A stretch of 64,000 nucleotides of DNA from Tolypocladium sp. Sup5 PDA-1. Its lineage: Eukaryota > Ascomycota > Sordariomycetes > Hypocreales > Ophiocordycipitaceae. A program made the position numbers and the translations under genes. The notes beneath the pieces are model-generated. The model was not told the DNA's origin. It worked only from the letters and a program-made list of their open reading frames with translations, and made no database searches. Where the stretch lies: NCBI GenBank assembly GCA_000750105.3, contig JPHH03000046.1:1-64000 (forward strand), in the 5' to 3' direction. Each line of letters opens with the position of its first letter. Positions within the stretch are counted from its first letter, which is position 1. Positions 46,075 to 56,420 of the stretch are shown one piece after another.

Positions 46075-46334
46075 TCCTCTCACAACTGTCTTTTGAAGTC
46101 ACTTTGAGGGCCTTGTGCTAACCGTTGCACATGACAGACGAAGCAATTTATGACGACAAGGGAGGTGCCAAATGAGCACGCAAATATTTCCACTACATCC
46201 AATATAAAACTATTCCCGCCAGAGATTCCCTTTCTCTTCCCATATATGACCTCTCTTCCCATGTCCATGTGCATGATTCTTTCTAAGGAAACAACTTTTA
46301 TCTATTCGACATTTAAACTTCTCTTGTTCCGATT

Positions 46335-47750
46335 CTAGTTCTTGAGCTGCAGCCTGGCATTCATGCCCACGATGCAACGGACCAAGTCCCAATTGTCGTT
46401 GGCGCCAACCCAGTCGGTCACGACAATACCAGTGCCGGCCGAGCCGATCCTGAGCTTCTGGGGCCCCTTGCCCTCCTCGCCGTGGCAGATGCAGAGATAC
46501 TCGATGATGGCCGGGTTCACCTTGGCGGCGATGCGCTCCGGCCAGCACGAGGCGTTGAAGAAGTTGCTGGCGCTGAGGAAATTGACGAAAAAGGGTGGCG
46601 TCTCGGCGTCGGGCTGGTGGTCGGGCATGCCGGCAAGGGCAAAGGCCTGCTCGGCGGCGCGCTCGAGCTGGCCGCGGCTGTAGTGGATCTTCTTCTCGAT
46701 GTTCTGGCTCTCGGAGATTTCGTAAAAGTCCTGGATGCGGAAGTGGCCGTCGCCGCCGGTGCCGTCCTCGCAGTTGTCGGGCCACTGCTGGGCATCGATG
46801 CCCCAGCCGCGGCCGTCCCAGCAAGAGTCGCGCATGCCATCGTCGAGGCTGAAGCGGCGGACGATGACGATCTTGCCACGGGCCTGGCCGAGGGTGGGGA
46901 TCTTGGGCTCGGTCCACCAGCGGTCGCGGCGCTTGTCGACGTAGCTGTGCTTGAGGTACTTGCCCATCTGGCCGTCGGAGCCCTTGCCGGTGCCCTCGCG
47001 CTTGAGGCTCATGATGAGGGCCTCGCTGGGGTTGTCGTCGAGGAAGCGGTACAGGTCCTCGAGCATGTCGGCAAAGTACTTGGTGCCGGTGAGGGAGATG
47101 GGGAACGCGCTGTGGACGAGGGCGAGGGCGTCGTCATCCGGGTTGGCGGAGAGGCGGACGTCGAGGAAGCGCACGCCGTTGCGCAGCTGCTCGGGCACGC
47201 CGACGGCCTGGCAGCGCACCGAGGGCAGCGCCGTATGGCAGGTGGGCGAGTTGTGTGTGCCCGGGATGGAGAGCAGGGTGAGGGGCCAGTCGTCGTGCAG
47301 CTCGCGCATCCAGGCGTTGAGCTGGGCTGAGGAGAAGACGGCGAGCAGGGCGCCGGTGGGCACGTAGACGACGGTCAGGTCGTGGGGCCCGTCGTCGAGC
47401 TTGGCCATAACGGCCGACTTGCTCGAGGGGCTGGGCACGTCGGCCGTGTAGCGGTGGTCCTCGGTCCGGAAGGTGAGCCGGAGGACCTCGCGGCCCGGGT
47501 CGGCGGAGCGGACGTCGGTCTGCACGGCGTGGAAGGGCTCGATGGAGACGGCCACATCGTCGGAGTGCGTGGCATCGCCCTTGGGGTGCGTCTCGCGGCT
47601 GGGGTACTCGGTCGCGTTGAACAGGCCCGTGATGGCGCCGGTGACGTTGCTGAGGAGGCCGCCCTGCTGGATGCGCTCGCCCTCGAAGCGCTCGACCTTG
47701 ACGAGCTCGAGTGGATGGATGGTGAGGTTACGGATGGTGAAGTTGGCCAT
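46335..47750 (-). CDS. PI-PLC X-domain (bacterial-type) phosphodiesterase-like protein
   Basis: A single exon of 471 residues from the ATG at 47750. The frame extends to 47870, but the extra residues look like leader sequence. Residues ~1-165 form a beta-rich N-terminal region. The PLC-like X domain then carries the catalytic-His motif TLLSIPGTHNS, followed by FLDVRLSANPDDDALALVHS with the second His, ALIMSLKREG, and GKIVIVRRF. This is the layout of calcium-independent bacterial-type PI-PLCs found widely in ascomycetes. There is no PH, EF-hand, Y or C2 domain. No signal peptide is evident, so an intracellular location is likely. The substrate is untested. Confidence 0.87.
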   Translation of the reverse strand: MANFTIRNLTIHPLELVKVERFEGERIQQGGLLSNVTGAITGLFNATEYPSRETHPKGDATHSDDVAVSIEPFHAVQTDVRSADPGREVLRLTFRTEDHRYTADVPSPSSKSAVMAKLDDGPHDLTVVYVPTGALLAVFSSAQLNAWMRELHDDWPLTLLSIPGTHNSPTCHTALPSVRCQAVGVPEQLRNGVRFLDVRLSANPDDDALALVHSAFPISLTGTKYFADMLEDLYRFLDDNPSEALIMSLKREGTGKGSDGQMGKYLKHSYVDKRRDRWWTEPKIPTLGQARGKIVIVRRFSLDDGMRDSCWDGRGWGIDAQQWPDNCEDGTGGDGHFRIQDFYEISESQNIEKKIHYSRGQLERAAEQAFALAGMPDHQPDAETPPFFVNFLSASNFFNASCWPERIAAKVNPAIIEYLCICHGEEGKGPQKLRIGSAGTGIVVTDWVGANDNWDLVRCIVGMNARLQLKN

Positions 47751-49401
47751 TGTGACTGTATGTTCCGTGCCCGGGCAACGACAATTGGCTTGGTACAGTC
47801 GTTGAGGTCGAGGAGAGACCAGGAAGTTGAGCGGCAACAACAGCAGCGAGGAGACGTCGTCGACCTTCACGAGCTTACGAGTTGAGCTTCAATTGGAATT
47901 CCCAGGCGATGATGGAGCCAGATCTTCCGCCCGCCAGTGGCTGAGCCGGGTGGGCCAACGTCGGGGAGCTCATGAGCTCAGCCCAGCTGAGCGTGGTATC
48001 AATAAAGCTGCCGTCTTCTAGTTGGCAGCAAGCAGAAGAGGGGCTGCAGATGCCAAGCTGAATGTGACGTTTTGCACAGCACTGAGCAGCTGAAACGACG
48101 AGAGCAGGAGGGGACTTTAGGGGAGGGGACTTTAGGGGAGGGGACTTCAGGGGAGGGGACTTCAGGGGAGGGGTTCTGGGTGCATGGAGCCATGGACATC
48201 CAGCGACGGATTAACAACCGCCGGGGCGCCGGGGCGGACCGATCTAGCGATGCGGGAGCCTGGGCTCCCTGGAGGTGAAGACAGATTTCAATTGTCAGCC
48301 AGACTCTGGATGCTCTCAATGAAACGCAGCACTCGACGACCCTCGCGCTGAACGATGGACCCCGGCACGACGCATCAACGCGCTGACAAAGGCTATTGTG
48401 CCCGCCGCGCGCGCCCCCTCTCTGGCACAATAGCAGCCCATTGTCCTCGGTCAAGGTCGCACGTCCACCCTCACCCATCACATCCCGGCACCCGCGCATG
48501 CACGGCACCGGCACTGTGTACGGTGCTACCACAAGGTGGCCCAGCGGGAAATCGTGGCGTCGGTTCTTCATCCTGCTCAATGGCGGCAGGGACGGATGGC
48601 CGATTGATTGTACCCGCCCGTGCGTGCGGAAGCGTGGTGCATGGGGCGCATCGAGGGATTATTCGGGCTTCCATTCCCTTGCAGCCACAGCCGGGCTGCG
48701 GACTGCGTGCGGACTATTGCGTGCAGACTACGCACTACGTGCAGACTACTCGCTCTAGCACTCGATCAATCGGCCAGACTGCTGGTGGCAGAACGCCAGA
48801 GGAGGCGACGTCCGCCGCCGCCGCCGCACGGGGACCCAACTGGCTGGGACTGGGACGGCCTCAATACCGGGCGATTGGGATTAATGGCTTGCACTAGGTG
48901 CTAGGGCACCCAGCGTGGCGGCTCGCGATGCAATCTGCGCAGGCTAGGTCCTGCAATCTGCGCACGCTGGGCGCACGCTGGGCCCTGCTCGTCAACAATG
49001 GTCACGCGAGCGAGCGAGGGTAGGTTTATTGTCAGTGTCTTTATTTGTGAGTTTCTTCCGTGAGTGAGGTCATGATTAGACTAGACTACTGCTGCCCGAA
49101 GGACTACGGTATCTGCTGTTCCGGCCCTTCATCCACCCCAGAGCTCATAGAGGCCCAGCTCTATAGATCCACGACCCCGTGTAAGTGACCAAACTCCCAA
49201 CATGCAAGGCCCATAGATGGCTGGCCGCGCCGTGAGCGGCAACGCCGACATGACATGGTCGACTAAACTCATGCATCAGAAGTAGCGACAGTCGCGGCTG
49301 AGCGGCGATGTCGCTTGTAAGCCAATGGAAGCCGAAAGACGCCCCTGTAGTTGGGCGTGGCTCAGTGCCGTGTTCAAGTGCTCGAGAACACATGGCAGAC
49401 A
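47751..49401. other. Intergenic region with minisatellite
   Basis: 1.65 kb between the PLC-like promoter and the 3' end of the next minus-strand gene. It holds the 15-bp minisatellite at 48111-48170 and a short interspersed repeat of gcacgctggg/gcaatctgcgca words at 48911-48990. No gene seen. Confidence 0.55.
48111..48170. repeat. Four-copy 15-bp minisatellite
   Basis: Four head-to-tail units of gggactttaggggag. The last two units carry T-to-C at the same position (cttcagg instead of ctttagg), which implies duplication of a two-unit block or stepwise expansion. Strongly purine-skewed on the plus strand. Confidence 0.93.
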
Positions 49402-50025
49402 TCATCCGCTAGGCCGCCGGCGCTTGGAAGAACCGGCTGCATCTTCGTCGTCGATGTCGTCGTCGCTCTCTTGCCTCCGTCGCCGTAGAGACTGACCCCT
49501 TTGACGGAGCACTTCTGCGACGATGGACTCCTTGCCGATGACGTTACCGGTTCCCTCGACCGTCAAGCCGGCATCGACCTCGATCCTGATGGGACGAGGG
49601 CGGCCCTCCTCGTCAATCATGGGGATGCCACACTGGCCAGAGCTGTGCTGCTGGATGGCCTTGACAACAGCCTCGGCGATGGCGTTGGCATGGTCGGCCG
49701 GCGTCTCGGCGAGACACACCATGTTGTCGTTGCTAGAGACGGTGATGGACGTGTTTATGCGCAGACTGATGGCCGAGAGACCATCCTCGGAGTCCTCTTG
49801 GTCGTCTACCATGGCGGAACCGCTAAGGAAGGTAGCCATAGGGGAGCGGTCTACCAACACGGGGGTAGGTTGTGTAGCCCGTGATTGTTGGAGTTGCCTG
49901 GCGGTGATGGTCCGCAGATTACTGTGCCTGCTGGGGGTGTATGCAGGAGGAGGAGAGTGTGGGCGAGTGTTGCTCTTTGCGAGAATCTGTGTATTTTCTC
50001 GAACCGCTGACACAGGGCCGTCCAT
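49402..50025 (-). CDS. Hypothetical fungal protein, basic C-terminus
   Basis: A single exon of 207 residues from the ATG at 50025; an in-frame ATG at 50082 would add 19 residues. The N-terminus is Pro/Ser/Thr-rich (HSPPPAYTPSRHSN). The middle contains a regular hydrophobic pattern (SLRINTSITVSSNDNMVCLA; ANAIAEAVVKAIQQ) ending with RPIRIEVDAGLTVEGTGNVIG. The C-terminus is a bipartite-like basic cluster (RRRRQESDDDIDDE..SSKRRRP), suggesting nuclear import. I do not recognise the family. Confidence 0.7.
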   Translation of the reverse strand: MDGPVSAVRENTQILAKSNTRPHSPPPAYTPSRHSNLRTITARQLQQSRATQPTPVLVDRSPMATFLSGSAMVDDQEDSEDGLSAISLRINTSITVSSNDNMVCLAETPADHANAIAEAVVKAIQQHSSGQCGIPMIDEEGRPRPIRIEVDAGLTVEGTGNVIGKESIVAEVLRQRGQSLRRRRQESDDDIDDEDAAGSSKRRRPSG

Positions 50026-51381
50026 GGTGGACGAGTGTGCGAGGGAGATGAGAGAGGGATGCCGTTCAGTGGGCAACCGCAAGGTGTTCAGTGTTGCGTC
50101 TCAAGTGTTGAGTGTCGAGGTGAACCAAGGTTGAAGGAGGATGGAGATGGAGGAAGCCGTTGAGGGAGGATGGGGAGGAGAAGTGCAGGGTCCTCGCGTG
50201 AGATATATGTACGCAAGGCGTCCCCCTCGCGCGTTTGGCAAGGTTTCCGAGTCTTTCCCAAGTCGTCCTCTCCTGAAGGAACTATTCCGCAGGCGCACCC
50301 CAGATGGTATCCGGAAAAGGCAAACGAGCGGCACGACGCGGGTGCACGAAAGTAGCAACAGAGTTTCGCGCCACCGTGTAGAATCCGGCTCGAGACTAGT
50401 GGCGCTGGGCGTGGTGGGTGGCCGAAACTTGACTTTTTGTGTGTAAGACGGGAGTGTTACACAACGAGGTGAACCAAAGCGCAGGGGTTCTGGGTCAGCT
50501 GTGGGATTTGTTGGTGAGGTTGCTGGTCAGCTTTGTTGACGGCGGCGACGAGAACAGGGCAGTCAGTCGTCAAAGAATCAGATAGTGTCTTGTTCTGGAC
50601 AGATGCTTCACAGAGGGAGAGAGAAGTAGAGAGGATATATACCCGTCACAAGCCTGGTGAAGAATGGGCTGTTCTGGCGATTATGTGAACAGGATGGCAC
50701 GGACGCCTGCCGGGTGAGCGAACGCCCAAAGCAAATGCTTGGTCGAGCTTCATTCATTAGACGAAGTCTGTCTGTAGTGGCCCGGAACATGTGTCTGTGA
50801 ATCGCGCCCTCGGACCACAAGCACATTGACATGTCATGCATGGGCCCGTGGTGTGCTCGGGGTGCTCGGGGTGCTCGTCGTCGTCCCAAGTCACACGCCC
50901 CCGGCGGCCTGCATGCGGGCTGGGATGTACGTACGAGGTACGCATGGTACGTATGTACGTATGGCGACAATGACACGGCAACAGCAGACGGCCGTCCAAC
51001 CTTTGAGTTCCGTTGGCTCACCATAGAGACGGAAATCCACACGGCGATCCCTGGGCATTAGGCAGACGACAGGCAGGCATGGTGCTCCTCCGAATGCCCT
51101 GCGCGACGGGGAGACGGGGAGCGTGTCGAGCCAACTCGCCAACTCTCTCGCCAACTCTCTTGCTGTGGCGTGTCGATGCAACAGCGCGATACTTCTTCGG
51201 TGCAGTAGCCGCCGGCGCGGTCTCACGCCCCCTCATGGAGCGCTCCCAGCCTAGCGGGTCGCCCGTGAAAAGACAGCCGTGGAACGGGCATGGGGCTATT
51301 CATCAGCATTCCACCCAAGCATTTTCGAACGGGAGGATGCTTACATGCTGTCGGCCGCAGCGACGAAAACGTGGATCACCC
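50026..51381. other. Intergenic region up to the second repeat copy
   Basis: 1.35 kb that contains the promoter of the hypothetical gene. Near 50930-50960 is a cluster of tacgta/gtacgtatg words. The sequence ends at gtggatcaccc just before the G-tract. No gene seen. Confidence 0.5.
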
Positions 51382-52942
51382 GGGGGGGGGGGGGGGTGCA
51401 GGGTCAGGGAGTGGCTTACATGACGATGACGGATGCCGAACTTTTTTTTTCGTGAATTTTGCGTAGCCGCTCTGCTAGTATTGTCCCTGCTGCCGTGCCG
51501 CTCGGGTGATTCAGAGGGTGAGATGAGTGGTGACGCTGGCACTGGAATCCCGGAACGGTGGGGATGGAGGTTTGGCCATTGTCTATTGTCGTTGCTCCTA
51601 TTGTAGTTGGAAAAAGGTGGGGGAGGTGCCCATTGAGGACCGAATGCGGCCTAGCGCCCGTGTCACCGCCCCGCTGAGTGGCCGCCGAGAGCCGCCCCGC
51701 GCGCGCGCCAAGAGCGACTGCAACTCTCCTCGGTGCCTTCCAACCCTCAGCGTTCCATCGACATCATCAGCAGGAGCGCCGCGGCACCGCCGTACACCAC
51801 CGCAGCAACATCAGGCCATCCCTGTCCCGCTCCGCGCTCCCTCTCGCTCCTCTCGGCCAGCCCAATCGGCAGCCAAACCTCGTCCTAACCTCGCCCTAAC
51901 CTCGCCTTGGATTGATCAAAAGGCAGGTCTCTGCCGCTCGTCAACAGCTCAGCCCACCACATCGGCGCCGCTGCGGCTTAACGGCGATGGCTTGCGCGCG
52001 GCCTCCCACCCATCCCGCCGCGAAGGAATCGTGGCGCCGACACGGCCAGCACCAGGACAGGCCGTGGCCCGTGTCGTGAGCTGGCTGGCCGGGCCCGCGG
52101 AAGCCTTTCCTCTGGCCCACGACTCTGCCCCACGACTCTGCCCCACGACGAGAACCTACCTATCGGCAGTCGGATGGATGTCCGGATGGTTCGATGGGGC
52201 AGCCAAGCAGGCAAGCGCCCAGCAGGCAGGCGAGCGGGCGAGCAATATGCGAGCAGGACAGGGCTGGGCTGCCTGGTCCTTGACCTTGTCCCCTCTCTCC
52301 CAGGCTCTCGGGTCGAACATATGCTGTCAGCTGTGGCATGCCCGGGCCCCTCGATGGACGGGCGTGACATCCTCCTGCAATGTGAAACCTGACGAAGTAC
52401 GGCAAACAGGCCCTCGCGGAACGGCATAAGTGTTTGCCGGAAGCCTGGTCCTTGGCCTCGTGCGGATGCCTGCCATGACATACAGGTACAGTTGCATCTT
52501 CTTCACCGTTGCGCCAACCCACCGGCGGGCCTGTGATTCTGTGGCATGCGACCCTGCAACCCCCGGCCAGCCATGCGGGGCGCAGTTCAGGCGAGACAGG
52601 TGCCATTTGCCTTGCCGCAACAATATCAGCGTCAATGAAGCCCTCAATGAACCTCATCACTTGAGCCGCAGCCTCTGGAGCGCCATATCACACCTGAATT
52701 TTTCGTCATCCTCAAGGGCATACTACTTGCGTGTGCTATCACCACCCTCCATGGGCACCCATGGCACACGAATCAAAACCTTCTCAGGCCTCACTCTCTC
52801 GTCACCCCCCTTGAACCAACACCTTGTTACATCCACACACACCCGCGGATGGGCATAGGGAGACTCCAGGGAGTCCAGGGTGGTGGGCACCGCGGAGAGC
52901 TGGCCGCCGCCCCAACGGTGACCCCCCCCCCCCCCCCCCCCC
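51382..52942. repeat. Right copy of the ~1.55 kb duplication, G-tract to C-tract
   Basis: It starts with 15 G (51382-51396) and ends with 21 C (52922-52942). It matches 1-1573 throughout in direct orientation with roughly a dozen or more single-base indels and essentially no clean transitions. Left flank (gtggatcaccc) and right flank (gggacccgatggg) are both unrelated to the flanks of the left copy, so the duplication ends exactly at the two homopolymers. Confidence 0.93.
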
Positions 52943-55900
52943 GGGACCCGATGGGATGGTAGGCGTCGTTCGCTCCCGCCATGTGCGTTTTAGGGGCCTT
53001 CGACCTTGGCTGGGTTAGGACCCCCTCTGCTGGAAAGGCGGTAATGACTCGTACCGGCGACCGGCCGAGTCTGCCGGTGCAGGCAGCGGATGGGGATGCT
53101 TGGGACGAAGCCGCGACCCTCACACCGGTACGGCGTCCACCCTCAAACCAGGTCCTCGGGCCTTGGGCACCGGAGTGCGCTCCGCAGACAACATCCAACC
53201 CGGTCTTGGTTCTGCAGCCAAGGCCGGAAAGATGTCGAAGTCTGCTATTATCGTGCTTGGTAGTAGTCTTGTGACTGCGGTTTGTTTTCGCATGCAAGCG
53301 CTTATACGTCCTACACCGCGAGTCGCAACCCTGCCAGAGGCAACGCTGACGCTGCCGCGCCTATCACCGTCGCCGTTGGCAATTGAGCACCGACCTGAGA
53401 AACAAGGTTTTCACACCTTCCCTAACGAGGCGCGTTGCTCAAACTCAGCGCCTCTCACAGGACTGCCAAGTATTACCTCGTGCGCCAGGGGGCATTGATT
53501 CCTGACAGCAAGTCAACAGCACTTTTGCGCCTTGGACAGAAAAACAAAACACAGTGCTGCCAACAGCCCTTCGGTTGTCCCAACGTGCTGCTGACGGCAG
53601 AACCCTTCTTCTTTCTGTCGAGAAATAGCCATCCTCCACGTACGAGTACTGTGCCGTAGCAGGTACGTACTTTCGTTTCTTTGCTCGTTCTTCTTGGCCC
53701 CTCACCCGGGACCCCTGGCGCCGTCCCCGTCCGAGGCCTAGAAGCTCGATGTTTTAATTAATTTCTTTCTTTTCTTCATTCAGAGACCCTCTTCTCGTTG
53801 TCTTCCTTCTTATTGTCTTGGCAGAGTCAATACAGAGCATAGAGATTGTCTGCCTTTTGTGAGATAGAGTACGGGCCATGGTCCCCCGCGACAATACACC
53901 CACCAAGAAGTGCTCACCCTTTGTTTCCCAATAGGGCGCTCCACCTCTTGTCGCTCAGCACGGGGTAGGGCACGACAAGTGTATGTACGAGTAGTATTCG
54001 TACGGTACTCGCACGCTACTGAAAAGAAGGTGATGGAGGGCACGGGTCCCCGGTGGGAGCGTGAGGGAGCGTGAGGCGGAGAACAAAGGGACTGACGTCT
54101 GCACGAGCCGAGGCTGAAGAAGAATAGGTCGCCCTTGTTATGCGAATTGCCGCCCTTCTTAGGCTCGAGTTGAGTCAAGAGACAAATCGAAAGGGAAAGT
54201 TATCCCGAAAGTTTGCAGACGCACGGCCGCGGGATGCCATTCATTGGGCCCGTTCACACTCCCGAGTAACTATTCACTATTCACGGCGTGTCGGCGGCGT
54301 GGTTTTTCCAGTCCTCTGACCTCCATTTTAGGTCGCGGAGCCCTCATCCTTTCTGGCCCTTTTGTCTCTCTTTGCTTTTCATGAGTCCTTGAAGATTGTC
54401 ACCTTCAGGGTCGAGCTCGTTTCCGTCAGTAACATGACATGGAATGACGCTTGGCGTCACGGGCGAGCGGCTGTCAAACCCAGGACTCGCCCGATGGGAA
54501 TCACCGAGTCGATGCAGGCGGCTGCCGGCTGGCTGCGTTGCCACCGGTCATCCTTATTCAACCGGTGAGACGCGGGGACTCGAGAGAGACAATACCAGAG
54601 CTCCCGTCCGCGCGAGGCCACACGTATCGTGTCTATTATTGTACTACGACCACTCCCTCCTCCGCGGCCTGTCCGTCTCCGGTCTCGAGGAAACGTAGCC
54701 ACGGTGGAGGGCACTGTAGGCCAATACAGCACGACTCGACTGCCTAAACACCATGGTAACTGGTTGAGCCCTCACCGTCCATCCTTCCAGAACTCTTGGC
54801 AGGCCCCGAGCCCAAGGCCGCGTCCGAAGACGCATTTCTCTCGCTCATCCGCCCGACCGATATCTGATAAAACCGCCTCGCCAACGCCCAACACGGCGGT
54901 CACTCGGCCGCCTCACATTGCCTCATCCGGCGCCAACGCCGCGATTCTCTCCTCCCATGACCGCCTCACATGGCGACCCAGCCCACGCGTTGGTGTTGGC
55001 CAGCGTCCAATATTATAAGTCCGACGGCCGCAACACCGTTGACTCCGTACGCACGCGTTGCTTTCGTACATGAGCCACCTCCGATTGGAGCCAGCACAAG
55101 GGTCGCCAGCCACCCTTGCTCACTCGCTCACCCTCGCCCTCGCCCGCTCACTGCTCACAAAAGGCCTGACCAACAATCACATCCACATCCAGACGCAGAC
55201 TCTTAGTCGTAAAATTAAAAAGAAGACACAACGCCTTGGCCAACGTCCGGACAGTGAACCACCACCGCCCACACGGTCAGCACGCCCCCGGCGCCTGTCA
55301 GATAATCTTGGTGCCCGCGCCACAGCCGTGACACGTCCCTCATTGGAAACCCTTTGCGCGTGCTTGCAACTTATTCCCCGATGGCGGGCCTCCCATTCGC
55401 CTCGCGGAACTGCCCCGATAGCCGCCGTCAGATGTAATCTCTATTCTTAAGTCGTAGCCTAGGTACGTACCGTACGTGCGGACGGACGTACTCCGTACTT
55501 CGTACATGTACGCACTCCTGCACGCACGACACTGGCCTCGCCCAAGCGGCCAACAGCATACTGTACGAGGACGAATGACTTCGTATTGACGCTCCGTCTC
55601 CCTCCATGCACATGCCTCGTCGGGCGCAACTACGTACGTATTGTTGACTCTATTGCTCGTACGCGCGCGTTCATGTCACCACATGGCCGTCGCGCCACCC
55701 ACGAGGGCCCGACCTTGGCCGCGTGCAAGCCCCGGCGCTTAAACCCATCACACAATGGCATCATCGTCAATGGCCTATCCTATTCACACTTGGTCGCGTC
55801 CTACATTGGGCCTCTTTGTTCCCACATTCATGTTGGTTGTTTCTCTGGAGTCTAGCTGCCTAGATTCAGCAACATGACCTTTCCCGTCAGATGCTCGCCC

Positions 55901-56420
55901 TCCATCCTCCCCTTCCTTCTGGTTGCCAACAGCCGTCATCCCCCGCTATTCACCACCCGGATGGCCGGCTGGCTGACCCGACTTGCACAAGTTCGGCCAG
56001 AGAAACATGGGGGAAACAAAAGATGTTGAAGTTCTTCTCTTTTCCCTCAAAACGCCGGTAAAGCACGCTTCTCTAAAATGTCCCCTCGGCAAGGGTATCT
56101 CGTAATGCAAGTCTCTGGGAGGCTGCTGCCTTCGCCTCGCAAATGCAGCTTTGCCCCAAAATTTTGTCTTTGTTGAAAGACGCCACCACTCCGTTCCGTA
56201 TATCATGAGAAAGATTTTCGTGACTGACAAAGGAAAAAGGATTATATTCCGGAAACCGCCTGTCCCCCGCTCCCGGTTGGGGGGTTAACATGGTTTCGTT
56301 GAGAACCGTACGCCGCCTGAGTGTGCCTGAAATGGACCTTATAACACATGTATCATGGATTCAAGTTCGCAGAGAGTTTGTTGAATTCTCTCCAGCCATC
56401 GCCCGTGTCGGACAAGCCGC
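52943..56420. other. Gene-poor 3.5 kb region rich in gtac/tacgta words
   Basis: No frame has family resemblance. Short palindromic elements built from gtacgtac, tactccgtacttcgta and gtacgagtac occur at 53638-53674, 53980-54012, 55460-55515 and 55630-55645. A T-rich block at 53750-53785 and the 3' flank of SAM synthetase (ending near 56421) are also here. It may be decayed intergenic DNA or hold an unrecognised ncRNA. Confidence 0.45.

Larger units (their letters stand above)
44820..46300 (+). ncRNA. Candidate non-protein-coding snoRNA host gene with several introns
   Basis: No frame is maintained through this interval, yet strong splice signals recur on the plus strand. These are donors at 44978 (GTAAGA), 45420 (GTAATT), 45659 (GTAATG), 45910 (GTGAGG) and 45951 (GCAAGT), and acceptors ending at 45136, 45419, 45658, 45840, 45909, 45950 and 46137. 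Four of these acceptors have CTAAC branch-like words just upstream. Box C/D snoRNA candidates sit between them. The simplest reading is a spliced non-coding transcript whose product is its introns. Ends are approximate: the 5' end lies upstream of 44977 and the 3' exon begins at 46138. The transcript converges on the PLC-like gene that ends at 46335. Confidence 0.72.

Noticed and set aside
46482..47330. 282-codon plus-strand open frame opposite the PLC-like gene
   Set aside because: Ala/Gly/Val/Glu-rich shadow of a well-supported minus-strand enzyme.
1..52942. The two repeats as long terminal repeats of one retroelement or the ends of a Starship-type giant element
   Set aside because: 51 kb of ordinary host genes lies between them, with no reverse transcriptase, integrase or DUF3435-type recombinase, and the ends are not TG...CA.
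53100..53498. 132-codon open frame with a short hydrophobic stretch (MSKSAIIVLGSSLVTAV)
   Set aside because: The start resembles small mitochondrial assembly factors, but the rest has no similarity or splice support.
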